From the NCBI RefSeq assembly GCF_905220415.1, contig NC_059546.1, positions 4,836,001 to 4,900,000 on the forward strand: 64,000 nucleotides of DNA, in the 5' to 3' direction. Of this stretch, positions 37,986 through 51,848 are shown in pieces. The translations under genes and the position numbers were made by a program. The notes under the pieces were generated by a model. The model searched no databases and was not told the origin of the DNA. It saw nothing but the letters and a program-made list of their open reading frames with translations. This stretch comes from Colias croceus (Eukaryota; Arthropoda; Insecta; Lepidoptera; Pieridae). Numbering within the stretch: the first letter of the stretch is position 1; each line of letters starts with the position of its first letter.

Positions 37986-40900
37986 TTATATTAATAAATT
38001 TATCAGAAATGTTTAAAGTTATAAAAACTAGTATCTGTTCATTTTCTATTAATTAAACTTCTTAAATCTTTACATCAAAATGTAACAATTTTAGAACTTC
38101 TATACGTTCTAAAATTGCATGCCCCGGATAAGTCGTCGGATGTATCCAAGTCAATGCCAAATAGTACCAGGAGAGCTGAAATCACGAAGAGCTTCCGTTA
38201 AACATTTCGCCTGTTGGCAAGGGTCCCCCCAGCCGACACCCCACGCGACCGCGGCCTACGCACTCACCCTACTAAATCTCGTCCTTGTTCCTCAAACTAA
38301 AAATCAGGCATTGATAGTTTAAAATTAAATGTCATTCTGGTCGCGGTTAGCGCATAATTTGAGCAACGCATAATGTTATTACTTCCCAATTTAATTCATT
38401 AAACTCCGATGCGATTGTTCTGATCGTTTCGGGTGATAATGAAGGCGCTTTAATGAAATTGATATCTATTGACATCCGATGAAAACGCCCATTCCATTTA
38501 TTATTATTTTTATCCGATACTTGTGTACTTGTGTGTACTAGTCTTTATTTTCATTTATATATTCATTCTCCTGTTTTTTTTTGTAAACAAAACATTTTCT
38601 AATTGGACTAATAGGCTTAATTTGGGAAATAATTGTAGACAAAATAAACGTATTTTTCTTATTTTTGTTAATTGATGAAGGAGATAATAATAAAATACTA
38701 AGAAGTCGAATATTTGTAGATTGATTAATTGAATTGTGTACATAATGTATGTATATGTTATAATATAATTTATCAAATATGTAGTTTATGGCAATATTTA
38801 TTACGCATGTAACACACATCATGGACAGTATAATTAGTAGGAAATAATAATTCAATATTTTGAACCCATTACGAATAAAAATAGCTACACGTGTAAATTA
38901 ACATCAATCCCTTGTGAATGATCTGGTTTATTTTAAAACAATGGGAGCTGGGTTTGGGGTTAAACAAAAACTTTCATCAATTTTCATTACTTGTTTGGTA
39001 AAAAGGAGATATAATTTTTGAGATTTTAAGGTAGATCTATAATTGGGTATCATATTTAGCTACTTAAAAACAGTTTAATTGTTTAAATTGCCTTTGATAT
39101 GTTTTAAAATCGATATCTTTAGATTCTGTCCTGTTCCTGTATTAATTTGATTTAAATATGAATCACTAAGCTTTATACCATTTAAACGAGTCTGTGAAGT
39201 AGTATCAAACTTTGTATCGTAGCTCCTTTCACAGCGGTAACAGTTCAAACTTTACGTAAAAACAGAGTTTAAGCAAAGACCGTGTTCACTTTACCACTTA
39301 TCCTATGCTATTTTTATTTTTTTAAAGTTGAATAATTTTCTCAGGCGGCAACTACATTGGTTTATAAAATTTTGAGTATAGTCTGAAAGTTCTACCATGA
39401 CTCCGTTTTCAAAAGGGGTGCCACTTCAACTCTGCAATCGGATTTACAGCACCAGTTTTAAAGTGCACCGAGGTGGTCTTAATTCGTAGGCTCTTGTGCA
39501 TCGCGAGTTTGACAATTCGCAATTGAGTTTTGCATACCATAGGGGAGAATAGGGGAACTGAAAGTGGTGTCATTTGTTTGTGCGGAAATAAAAATAGGGA
39601 CTTTGCGAATAGGAATAGGATTGGAATTTAACTTTAGCTTATACATCGAGAATCATTGAAGCTACATAGAGCGGTAATTCTTACTTTAAAAGAAATTTCT
39701 CAAATGGTCAATTGATTTAAAGAATTGTTAATGTTCTGGCATTGCCTTGATAAATTTGTTAACAATAAAACAACAGTTGTCGAATTTTTCAATTGCCTAA
39801 ACAAATTGTTCAAAGTGTGACTAGACTAAATAATTTGGTAGTCTATCGATATAGCCAATACTGGAGAAAAGACTATCTGCGGGTTGGAATCGGACAACTT
39901 TTGTCACAGAGCCAATTCCTACGATACATTGTTGTTACATAACCTATTTACATCAATTCCAACTTCTAACGGCTTCAGAAACTAGTCTAGAGCGAATTAA
40001 GGGAAATTATACCGGTATATTTTTTACGTTGTTTAAGATTTCTATATATCTATAATTTCGTCCGCACAAAATAAAACGATGACTACTACGTTAAACTTCA
40101 AAAATCCAAATTTATATTAAGTACATTAAATACATAAAATCCATTTTAATTAACAAATTTACCATTTTGGGGTTGCTACGCTAATTAAATAAACTCTATT
40201 TTCAGACGACGCGTTGGCTGATTTGCTTTTTTTATTATATAACGAAAAATCCTTTAAAAATTTCAAATTGTATATCTGAGATTTTCTTACTTACCTATAA
40301 TAACTATAATTAGTATATTATCAACCTGTACAATAATACTATAGTAGCGATACTTTCTTAGTTTGATGATGTCTGGTTATAAACGTTCGATTGGTTTTTC
40401 ATGTAGTTTTCACAATGTATACAAATACTCAATGAATCATAAGTAGAAAGACTCCCACTCGAACAAATTTGAATTGTCTACTATCTATCTAAAGCTTATT
40501 TCATACATATTTCTTCATTCGTATAATTATTGTTTTACAAGACGAAGCAGAGCTAAAACTGTTCCATAATAAGTAATTAGTGAAAAGTTCCAAATCAAAA
40601 CTTTTTCATGTTAACATTAATTATATTATGCTTATACTTTTAAATGGTAAGAAGTCAATCAATATATATTTCAGAAGAGTAGTTAGTAGATCCTAAGCAA
40701 AACATCAAATCAAAACTAGCTTTTAATAAATTACATTGGTATCGTAAAATGCAAACACGTGTAAAATATAACTATTTAACAAGTTTTAATCCCATTACTT
40801 TTGATAAAATCAAACTGAATTTCCACGGTACAATGTCAGATGTTTAGAGCTTTTTGCTATTTGTAAACTGAAATAAATTGAAACGGTTACTATTTTCAAT

Positions 40901-43900
40901 ACTGAAACAAATAATGGATGATTCACTAATAAAATATTATTTAAATAGATTGAATACATTTAGATTTACAATAGATATAGAAATAGATAATACCTAAGGA
41001 AATTGAGATAATTAATAGAAACGGAAATTCTTTTATCAAGCACAATGTAACTTTGTAACTTGTGAAGGCTGAATTGGCAATTTAATGCGGTTTTTAAAGT
41101 TCTTTTTAGATGATATACTTCACTTTGGCTTTCTTCAGATTTGTTATTTATTGCCAACGGTTCATGAATATTAAAATTGAAATAAAAGATATTTAGGAAA
41201 AGATTTAAATAGTAAAGTGGCTAATAATCTAGCGAACAAAGGAAATATTGTGTAAATGAAACTGAAAATCAAACATGACAATGAAGAGAAAAATTGTATG
41301 AGAATAATATTTTTCTAGTTCTAATTCTCTGTCTATCCTTGTCTTTATTTTGTTTATATAAAGCATAATCTGTAGGTTGTAGTAATTAAGAACAATAATA
41401 ACAAGGTATACCTAAACGTATATCAAATTTAAAGTTAAAAGTTTCAGTAAAAGTTATCCGCCCGCCCTAGCCTGCTCGATTGACACGATATTAACAAAAA
41501 TAATAATATAAGAATAAAAAAAGTTATTGGTGAAAGAATTTCCCAATCAAACAAAATTTCAAGAAGTATTAGTGCGGATGTAGTTAATTTACTCCAAATT
41601 TAGAGCACTATTATCACGACTGTAAATTTAAAACGTTTTCTAAATGCACATTTATTTATTCTTTAATGTCTCATGAAATTAAGTAACATTTAAAGCTAAT
41701 TGAGCTCAAATATACCTTGTTACAAAATGAGATATATGTTAAATGCTTTAACAGTATTGTAACATTTTCGGTCTTAAGCACATGATGGAATAATAGAAGT
41801 TTAGTGGTAAGCGTGGTTGTAAAATTTAAAAGCATCCGCGCCCATACGCTTCTGAATATTGTGTTGCACTTAGTTGTACCGACAATAGAGGAAAATACTC
41901 TCCGGAAGGAATGTAGTCCGTATGTAATCGGCTTTATTTCGCTCCCACTCGAGGTGCCGTGACAGATCCTACTATTTAAGAATCTCAGAACCGCTGTTTT
42001 TCATCTACTTATGATTTTATTTCAAACTGTAAACACATTGAATAAATGTGTAAGGCAGCTCTACAAAATGTTTCGAAAAAGATTCATTAACTCTAGCAAG
42101 TTTTCAAATGTGTAAATGTTTTACACATAATTAAATTAGACAAAAACACGTTTATTTAGAACCCACTAAAAAAATAATGCTTTTAAGCATAATAAATATC
42201 CTAACTATTGAGTTTGTATGATTTGAGGTAGGGTTACTACCTACAGAAAGCGCGTCCTACGTCTTTATCTACCTTTCTGAGTGTATTATTAGACTTTTTT
42301 GAATTTCATTTATCAAAGTGACCTACTTTTCTAATCGTTATTGATTTATAACAAAATAAAGAAAACTTATCATGGTTTTTGCGAAACATGAAATATCAAG
42401 GGTGCAAAAATCTGGCTTCAACTGTTCAACTTCATAATACTTAAGAAATACACTTCAAGTCTTGATATACAATTCAAAGAAGCGTATTTCATTACACGAC
42501 GACCAATTGATTGGCACTAAATGTTGCATTACGATATTGTATAAAGGAAACGGTCGTTTACACACGCTCCGAGAATGTGGTTATGAAACGCGCTCGTCGT
42601 GGTTAAGAGTCAGAAGCTTTGAGGCTTTACGTAATTTGTTGGTGAATTGGATTGAGGTTCTCGTGTTTTAATCTCAGCTCGCAGTTTACAAAATGAATTC
42701 CGCTGTTGGTGAGATACAAGCACTCTTTGTTAGCAAAAATTCATCAGTTTGAAAGTAAATCGATGTGTTTATAGCGTTCGTTTGAATGCCAAATAAAGCG
42801 CCGTCATATGGGCTAAATATATTTCGAGAAATTCAATTCTACATGTTTTTTGGGTTAAGCGGTATTTTATCCCAATATTGTACCAGCGCCCTCTTAATTG
42901 AAGCTTGCAATATATAACAGATAATATCGAATGCGTAGTTTAAAAACTCAATTACATTTAATTTGGGGTTTTCTTTAAATCTCAATTAAAAATTTTGCTC
43001 CATTAATCATAAAAAACACCTTAAGGCCAAAATATTGTTAAATAGTTTCTAGTTAATAGATCAATCATCATCAATTTTAGATAAACTATACTCTTGAGCT
43101 TTAAATAAAATATTATATACCTACTTAAATAGTATGTATTTATAAAAAGGATGTAGTATACATAATAACACATTTACACGTAAAAAGGCGAAAAGAGTAA
43201 AATAATTAAAATGTTAAATATTAGGAACCTATAATTGCATTCAAATACATGCTGCATCTTGTACATGATGTAAGTGCCGAAGCGGCATGTAGTTCAACTA
43301 AGTTGTATCACTTATGAACTTGAGGTTGCAGTCACTTTAAGATTTTAATTAAATACAATTCAGAAAGTTATAATGATACGTTCGATGTGCTATGAAATAT
43401 CAATAAAAACGTGTTTTAATTAAATCTTGACTCTATCCCTACGTCACTTTAACGTCCTATCTGTATTATATAAAATAAATTAAATTCCTGAACCTACTAC
43501 CGAAAATTCGTAGCATGGAGAACTGCCAACTACCTCTTTGTTTAAAATTATTACAAAGTGCCTAGTACTTGGCCTAGGAATGGACAGCATAAGACCATTT
43601 AATAACTTCGAACTTTCAAAGCATTAACCCAAAGATTTTTAAATTTCCGTGATATTTGATGAATAAGGTTACTTAGAGGCTCAATTAGAATATGAGGATT
43701 TAAACATGAACGTATTTTAATAAAGCTATAAAGAATAAAAATCCAGTTAGGTACTGTTTCTGAAAAGAACGTACCTAACAAGATCAGGGAAAACTATGAA
43801 ATTGTTAATATGAAAGTAGGTCCAGTACTTTTTATTATGGATGCGATGGTCTATTATTTAAAATAGAATTTTAACTAAAATTGTTATCTATCTGGCTATC

Positions 43901-46900
43901 TGTTTGTTCCGGCTAATCTCTATTGGAACGATTTGAACACGAGATTCAGTAAAATAGAGCTGATGTTATAATAAGTACCAATCTAACAAGGTTACTTATA
44001 TTCAAAAAAGGTTTCTAATGCATATGCAATCCCTTATACTGCTATCGAAAATTTTTGCACATTTACAGTATTCTTTAACGTAATTATTTAAAATTACAAA
44101 AGTTTTTACAAAGTGTAAAACATTTTTCAGTCAGTAACCTATAAAGTAGGTCAAATTGCTCTTCCTGTTTAAAACTTACATGGATAGATACAAGTTTTAC
44201 AAAAAAAACCACTTAAATTGGAAGTTTCTTATTTCGTTTGTTAGTGAAAAGATTTGAGAGTAGCTATTTTCAACCATATTAGGGTACCTAACTAGATTTT
44301 AGTGCCGTTTAGGGTGACAGTATGACCCTCAGAGGATGTGATTTATCTAAAGATAAAACTTCCAGAATTGCATCACATGATTATTTTGCATATTAAATAT
44401 TACTACAATATAATTTATGTATAGATTACTATTATATAGTACTCAATTAGAAAAAAAAATGCGTACAGAGTACTATAAACTAAACTTTTTAAAGTATGAA
44501 ATATTCAAGCATAATGTAATTAATAAAAACAAAACATAGCTATACACAAAAATAATAATCGTCAATTAATAATAAAAGCATGAGATTAACAAACAATTTG
44601 AATTTAATATAATTATGTAAATTCAGAACAAACTTTACAAATCTAGTCTGGAACCCAACCGATATTACGTCAGTATGTTTGTGGCAGAGCGACAGAATAC
44701 GTGCAGAGGGCTGATAATAGGGGCAATTATATTTTACAATTCGGACTAAGTATGGTTGTAAGATTTGTTAGATTATTATTACCTCCCATTTAATTCAAAC
44801 TAAGTTATAATATATAGAAGCACACTAACGTTTATAAGATTGTCAATTTGGTTAAAATTATTACTATTATCATATCGAAATAATACCCAATATACTGCAG
44901 AATAATAATACTGCAATAAGTAGATTACAAGAATGCATAATATACAGACATATTATCTAATTGAAATATCTAGCAATTCAGGAAACCGCATTTAAATATT
45001 CTACAATACTAATATGAGCTTTATAAATTTTCCCTATTTAAAGACAAATTATAAAACATCTTCTCATTCATTATATCATTTGAATGGGAATGAATTACTG
45101 CAAAAAGTTATGGGTGAGTCGTTCAAGCCTTGCACAATGAGTCGACCCCGATGTAATTCTGAAACGCTGCTTACAGCTCTAATAAAAATAAGCTGTTCCA
45201 TGAATACCCTGGTCATTTAATTGTGTTGATTTTAAACCTCCGCTCCGGCTTTGTCCATAATGAATAAAAATCTCGTATAAATAAATATTAGAAAATGCTG
45301 TCTATATGAAAAACTGCATTCAAGAAATACTAATTACATGTTTTAAAAAATTATGACTTGAATTTTAAATATTATTCTTTAATAAATAATTTTATTTAAA
45401 ATAAAAAGCTTCTTTTAGAATTATAATTATATAAAACTCGAAGGAATACTAATTAACACATCATTGTTGCATTTTGTCCTACTTACTATTTCGAGTTATT
45501 TAAATTTGTTGAAGTTATTATTTGTTAAATCCTAGAATACAGAGTATCTTAATCATCATTGTATTATATTGTATTAAGCAAAGGTTTTTAACATTCTGTA
45601 TCACAGACTGTTTTACAGTCTGTATTTTTCTAAATATGCCCACTTTTTTCATTAATCCTAAGCCAGGATGTTCCCAGTTATATCGTTCGTCGGCCCATGT
45701 CACTGTAATTTGCTCACAAGGTTTTATTGGCTATTGTTTTACGTGAGACTTTTCTACGAAATTGAAATATTTTTTATGTCTTTAATAATATTTAAATTTC
45801 GTTTTTCAAATGATAACTGCAATAATTTTATCCAAATATTTAAAGAGTATGTCCCTACGTACGCCAAAAAAGATTCTCTCTGTCCCTTTAACATTGCTTA
45901 CATATTCAAATGCATACCTACGCATTATATTTTGCTTTGAATCCATCGACATCGTACTCGAAGCTCAATAAAATCTAGAGATGGGCTTTTTGCAGTTGCA
46001 CGTGTGTAGCTATCTAGTTCTTATTTTCTTATAATATTCAATTTAATCTTATAAATTTCAACAAGCGTTGTTTTACAACTACAGTTAAATATAATGTTTC
46101 ATGCTCAGTCACACAGCATGGTCCAATTACAATCAGTCCTTTACGTAAGTTCACTACCACAAATTTACGAATCAAGAGAAAATTGACCGGTCCTGGACAT
46201 TCCATTCAAACAATTACCATAAACCTCTACCTTTGGTTTCGATATTGCGAAAATAGGGGATGATTGGAAGATTTGGAAGATTGACGTAATGTTAAATAAA
46301 TATTTATTTACGTGCGGGTTTGAATTCAGTCCTATGGAATTTGATAAAGTGCCTTTTTTTCCACGTGAGTTCCGATCCCGTGGGTAATTATGAATAATAA
46401 TTATAAATTAGGTTAGGTATATATAATAAAATCATCTACAGAAAGGTCTATGATGCTTGCATTTTCATCTGTTCAAGAACCGAGGTCTAGTCTTAAAATT
46501 AATTCGACAATTTTAACGGAGATAATTCCATTTCCAAAGTTTGACTCAAATAATCGAAGACACAAAAACAATGGAGGTGATAAGTAGTTTGTCATATAAA
46601 CGGCAGGTAAGAAAACAAACAGCAAACAGCATCTAAGCAAACAGCAAACAGAAAATAATTAATCACAAAATTAACTAGAGACGAAAAGGACTAATAAAGC
46701 AGGTATAGAAAAAACCAAACACTGAAAACACAAAGAACATTTAGATATACGTTTTGGGTGTAGCGAAGTAAACAAAGAGCCAATAGAAGAAGACTGGATT
46801 GAGTGGAGTACCTGTGGGATTTGGTGGCATAAAAACTGCTCTCATTTGCATAAGTTCGGGGCTTTTATTATAATATGTGCAAATAATAGTAGGTGCACAA

Positions 46901-47859
46901 TCTTATCGACTGCATCGCGCAATATTATTACTATTGCATATTGCGAAAATTCTTTTTTTTATGATTTTTACATAATTAGGTACTTAGTTTTATATAGTTT
47001 GTAACTTGTAATGCCTATATGTATTTGCAATTTATCACACTTTGATTTCCAACAGCACATTCATTCACCCTAATCTTTTTTTATCTTTCAAAGACATTTC
47101 CAAAAATCAATTAGAATATTCTTTAATATTTCGTATTATAATAATTGCGATGTATATTTCAATTTTGTTCATATACATATTTATACGAAAATGTATATAA
47201 TATAGATGAATAAACGTATAGATTTATACATACGTATATTTGGTGTCTGCCGTTGGCGATACACGCATTGCTTGCGTTCTGTACATTCTAGGCTTATGTT
47301 ACTAAGTCTTAATACTGATATCTATATTAATTATTGAACAATAAAACTGATGACTTAAAACAGTTCGCCCACTGGCCACTCGTATCACTTTTGCATAAAA
47401 ATCATGCAACCATTGTTTACAAAGGATAAAACCAATGTATTTGGCAGACAGTATCTACCTGACTATCAGTAGACATTTTACTTTTTAAAGCTCTCTTATT
47501 ATAACATTGTTATTGTCGTTAGGTATATTGTTGTTCAGTTTGAAGAGTACTAATGTGGGATAAAATTCCTGTATCACAAAGATGAAAGAATAATATTTTA
47601 ATCCATTTATTTCCTATTTCGTTTACACTGATTGAATGACTTCCTTGGTCGACTCTTTTATGTAAGTTTTCAAATTTTAACAGCTAAGTATCTGTTATCC
47701 TTATCAAATCTGCTAAAAATACAACAAAAAAAAATCCTTTGGTATAGTTATACGTGTTTAATAATATATTATACCAAGTCTTATTAGTTTACAGGACTTG
47801 GTTTTATAAATAGAGACGTATTAACGATGTACTGTACACATAAACAGTTAATATATGTT
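37986..47859. other. Long AT-rich gene-poor stretch
   Basis: No gene is supported over about 10 kb. Items seen: a 12-bp hairpin at 38086-38117; a GC-richer patch at 38118-38290; patches at 39400-39550, 42460-42690, 44640-44730 and 45040-45190; and a duplicated AGCAAACAGCAAACAG string at 46610-46655. Open frames are short, mutually overlapping and motif-free. Confidence 0.5.
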
Positions 47860-48180
47860 TCACAATGAGTATTGTATGTATTTGTATGATGATCGGCATC
47901 GCGCAATGCCGCGAAGAGTTATAGCAAGCGAAGCGAGGAGCAGTAATGCTATATGTGGCTATATCTTCATACGCAACATATTTGATTTCTATACAGCCTT
48001 TGACATCAGTCACCGTTCCAACTTTGTGTGCTGATTCTTTCGGAAGGTATAACAGTGACGTAATCATTCAGAATCAGAATGTTGCCTTCTTTGAGTCGCA
48101 GGCCTTCCTTTGAAACCGAATCACAAAATTCAGCCATCGACGTGATCAGAATATTGTCGCAATTCAAGCGTATCACGTCT
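47860..48180 (-). pseudogene. Coding-like but frame-broken fragment, unidentified
   Basis: On the minus strand 48179-48006 is open for 57 codons. It includes MAEFCDSVSKEGLRL (ATG at 48137) followed by KEGNILILNDYVTVIP, which has the alternation of charged and hydrophobic residues expected of folded protein. It stops at TGA 48008-48006. The next frame then stays open from 48067 to 47804. GC content here is higher than in flanking DNA. This could be a piece of an old gene or transposon ORF with a frameshift between 48006 and 48067, or chance. A resemblance to OB-fold proteins crossed my mind but cannot be supported. Confidence 0.25.
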
Positions 48181-49301
48181 TATTTCTAATAAACATTATG
48201 ATTTTAACATTATTAAACATTAAAATCCTTACAAAAAGCAAAATAATCTCCCTCCCCCTCGCTAAGCGTCCCATCACCAGCAGGATTTTTACCCTAGATT
48301 TATAGACACTCAATGAAGTATAGGCACATAGCAATTATAATGGTTGTACTGGGTATAAAATAAAACGGTACCTACATACTATTGTCAAAAAAAAGTTTAT
48401 AAAATAAAACGTTAAATATTTTAAAAAGTTAATCTAACATGATTACCTTCCTTTTATGTCACACATTGGATTTTTTTATATTACTATACGCACGCGTAGA
48501 AGAAAGATCAGAAGAATATAGATCAGTCGTAGAAAGGAAATTGTAACTGGATATCTCAGGACTCTTGCAAAAGAAGTCATGGAGACCATTTTTGTTGAGA
48601 ATTATAAGCCGTTTTCGAGAAAAATCCAAAAAACTTTTGCCCCCGAATAACTTTTGTTATATACATGCAAACGATGGGGCCTTTAAAACTTTATTAATTT
48701 ATTTTTTATGATATAAGTACCCCAGCTCCCAACCAAAGTATGGCTCTGTCGGAATTATTGTTATTTCAAATTTTAGCGGATTATGAGGATAATCTAAGAA
48801 AATAAGACGCTGGAGTTGTATATATTACACAAGGTTCACTGTATAGATTAAAAAATCTAAAACTGAGACACAATATTGAACAAACAATAGATGCGTGGCA
48901 TAGAAACGCTTTTGTTGTTTTGTTGTTGTTCTTAATGGGAAAGAATACCCATAAATGTTCATTTCAAAACCTAAGCTCAAAACAAATAAATTTAATGCCT
49001 ATTTCTTCAATGATTTATAAAACTTTAAATTAGCTTAATCAAAACCTTGCATGAATCAAAAAATATTGAATTTCTGACGTTTAATTTAGGTACTTTTCAA
49101 AACAAGAAAAATGTTCAATTTATACAACATTTTATAACGACACGTTGCAACATAGTATCATATCACAAAGTTTTCAGTTTTTATTGGATACTCGACCAAT
49201 ATTTACTCATCGTGCAAAATGATTTTTCGTTTCAAAATATTAAAAATTGAGGTACTTATTTATGACGGTTTTGATGAAAAATTATATATTAAGAAGATGT
49301 T
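48181..49301. other. Noncoding stretch before the retrotransposon
   Basis: No LTR, primer-binding site or gag-like frame is present, so the element that follows has lost its 5' portion. A segment at 48540-48680 (AAGAAGTCATGGAGACCATT and onward) looks repeat-like but is unidentified. Confidence 0.45.
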
Positions 49302-51635
49302 GTTGCCGAAAATGACATAAAAAAGACAGCAGTTATTACACCTTTTGGTTTATTTGAATTTATGCGTATGCCATTTGGTTTGCGAAATGCTGCGCAAACT
49401 TTCCAACGTTTCATGCAAGAAACAGTTTTAAAAGGTTTAGATTTCTTATTTATTTATATCGATGACGTCATTATCAGTTCAGAATCAGAAAGTCAGCATA
49501 GAGAACATTTAGAGCAAGTTTTTGATCGTTTTAATCAATTCGGTATAACTATCAATTTTTCAAAATGTAGTTTTGGTCAGCAAAAATTAGAGTTTTTAGG
49601 TTATGAAGTTTCTACCGAGGGCATTAAGCCGCTCGAAGACAAGGTTAAAGCAATTTTAGATTTTCCTAAGCCTAGTACTATAGAAGAACTTAGAAGATTT
49701 TTAGGCATGTTAAATTTTTATAGATCTCATATTCCTCACTCGGCTGAACATCAGTCAGAGTTAAATAAATATCTTGGTAGTGCGAAACGGAAAGACAAAA
49801 GTAAAATTAATTGGAATAAATTAGCAGAGCAAAATTTTGAACAATGTAAGATCGATTTGAAAAATGCAGTTTTGTTGACATATCCTTCCTTAGATTCTCC
49901 ATTGTCTCTTATGACTGACGCTTCAGATACGTGTATAGGTGCAGTTTTACAACAAAAAATTAACAATATTTGGCAACCTTTAGGATATTTTTCACGTAAA
50001 CTTACGGAAGCTCAGCGTAAGTATAGTACCTATGATAGAGAATTGTTAGCGATATATTTATCAATTATTCATTTTCGCAACATGGTTGAAGGGCGCGAAT
50101 TAATAGTTTATACAGATCATAAACCGCTTTGTTTTGCATTCAGTAAAATAGGTACAAATAGGGAAACTGCTCGAAGAACTAGGCAAATTATGTTTATTAG
50201 TGAGTTTTGTACAGATATTCGTCATGTAACAGGTAGGGAAAATATAGTCGCTGACACGTTATCGAGAATTGAAACAATAACATGTCCCACCGTGTTAGAT
50301 TTCGCAGAACTCGCCCGAGCGCAGGAAACGGATGAACAACTTGCAGAAATGCGACACCGGTCAAACGTAAACAGTCAATTTACACTTAAGCGTGTTGCAA
50401 TGTTCGATTGTAATAAACAAATTTATTGTGAAACATCCACAGATAGAATTCGACCATATTTACCTAAACAATTTCGACGTTTAGCTTTTGATTCTGTGCA
50501 TAATTTAAGTCACCCGGGTATTAGAGCCACAAAAAAATTAGTAACAGATAGATATTTTTGGCCAGAAATGAATAAGGATATAGGAATTTGGTCTAAAACA
50601 TGTATTAAGTGCCAAAGAGCTAAAGTCTCAAAACATACTGTATCCGATTTAGGAAGTTTTCAAGGCTCGAGCCGTTTTGAGCATATACATATTGATCTTG
50701 TAGGGCCATTGCCAATTTCATCAGAAGGGTTTAGATATTGTCTAACAATCATAGATAGGTACACCAAGTGGCCCGAGGCTTTTCCTTTAAAAGAAATTAC
50801 TGCGGAGACTGTGGCAAAAGTGTTGTATGAGGGTTGGATTTGTAGGTTCGGTTGTCCCCTTAGGCTTACAAGTGACCAAGGTCGACAATTCGAAAGTAAT
50901 TTATTTAAGCAGCTTATGTTATTAATGGGAATACAAAAGTTGCGGACCACCCCATATCATCCACAGAGCAACGGTGCAGTAGAGCGTTGGCATAGATCTT
51001 TAAAAGCAGCGCTTATGGCTCGTTTAAATTGTAATTCATGGGTTGATGAACTAGCAACAGTATTGTTAGGGTTACGCACAACTGTTAAATTAGACACAGG
51101 CGTAACTGCAGCTCAAATGGTTTATGGCAGTAATATAAGGCTGCCTGGTGATTTTTATGACACAAGTAATATAAAACCGTGTGACGAACATAGTTATGTT
51201 GATAAATTGAGGTCGATTATACACAGTATGAAACCGGTACCTAGAATTAATAAATTACCGTGTAAAATGTTCATTCATAAAGATTTAATTGATTGCGAAT
51301 ATGTATTTTTAAGAAATGACACCGTACGGAAACCATTACAGCCGCCGTATGATGGGCCATATCGTGTCATTAGTAGAAAGGATAAAACTTTTAAAATTCA
51401 ATTAATGGACAGACAACTTAACGTTTCAGTAGATAGGTTAAAACCTGCATACGTTTTACCTGATGATAATAATATGGTGACTAAGTTCACAGGTAAGTCT
51501 GTTAATATGAGTGATAGTAAAATTAATGATTCGCTACATACAAAAAAGGTAATTAAAAAGGTAACGTTTGAGACAGACAAATCCAGCTGTAAAAATTATG
51601 TTACACGATGGGCGAATACGAAAAACGCCAAGTAA
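49302..51635 (+). CDS. Retrotransposon Pol fragment: RT (partial), RNase H, integrase
   Basis: The first in-frame Met is at 49362 (757 codons to the stop), but recognisable RT sequence begins about 20 codons upstream, so the N-terminus is lost by truncation and the Met is not a genuine start. Counting from 49362: RT with FIYIDDV (catalytic YIDD at 32-35) and FLGMLNFYR near 113-121; RNase H with D186 (TDAS), E227, D252 (TDHK) and D298; integrase HHCC zinc finger with H380, H384, C414 and C417; DDE core D445, D505, E541 with a 35-residue second gap, as expected; and a C-terminal small barrel near 665-705. No chromodomain is seen. Known role: reverse transcription and integration of the element. 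The RT lacks the first catalytic Asp region, so it cannot be active alone. The absence of frameshifts or stops over more than 2.2 kb implies a fairly recent insertion or truncation. Confidence 0.9.
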   Translation, partial: VAENDIKKTAVITPFGLFEFMRMPFGLRNAAQTFQRFMQETVLKGLDFLFIYIDDVIISSESESQHREHLEQVFDRFNQFGITINFSKCSFGQQKLEFLGYEVSTEGIKPLEDKVKAILDFPKPSTIEELRRFLGMLNFYRSHIPHSAEHQSELNKYLGSAKRKDKSKINWNKLAEQNFEQCKIDLKNAVLLTYPSLDSPLSLMTDASDTCIGAVLQQKINNIWQPLGYFSRKLTEAQRKYSTYDRELLAIYLSIIHFRNMVEGRELIVYTDHKPLCFAFSKIGTNRETARRTRQIMFISEFCTDIRHVTGRENIVADTLSRIETITCPTVLDFAELARAQETDEQLAEMRHRSNVNSQFTLKRVAMFDCNKQIYCETSTDRIRPYLPKQFRRLAFDSVHNLSHPGIRATKKLVTDRYFWPEMNKDIGIWSKTCIKCQRAKVSKHTVSDLGSFQGSSRFEHIHIDLVGPLPISSEGFRYCLTIIDRYTKWPEAFPLKEITAETVAKVLYEGWICRFGCPLRLTSDQGRQFESNLFKQLMLLMGIQKLRTTPYHPQSNGAVERWHRSLKAALMARLNCNSWVDELATVLLGLRTTVKLDTGVTAAQMVYGSNIRLPGDFYDTSNIKPCDEHSYVDKLRSIIHSMKPVPRINKLPCKMFIHKDLIDCEYVFLRNDTVRKPLQPPYDGPYRVISRKDKTFKIQLMDRQLNVSVDRLKPAYVLPDDNNMVTKFTGKSVNMSDSKINDSLHTKKVIKKVTFETDKSSCKNYVTRWANTKNAK

Positions 51636-51848
51636 ATTTATGTTTTAATCATGTACATAGCCATTGTTATTGCAACCATGCAACGTTGCAAATTGTATGA
51701 TGTTGTTTTAGGTCACGTAATTCTTTGAATTTAAAGAATGGTTATATTTAAATATTTTATTCAACATTTTTATTTTCAAACTATATACAACTAAATATAT
51801 ACATTTTATACAATTATTTTTCTATATACAATATTTTACAATTTTACT
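51636..51848 (+). other. Pol to small-ORF intergenic spacer of the retrotransposon
   Basis: AT-rich, 213 nt, with no clear splice acceptor before the ATG at 51849. How the downstream ORF is translated is therefore not evident from the sequence. Confidence 0.5.

Noticed and set aside
50660..50950. 96-codon minus-strand frame inside pol
   Set aside because: It is a shadow of the integrase coding sequence.
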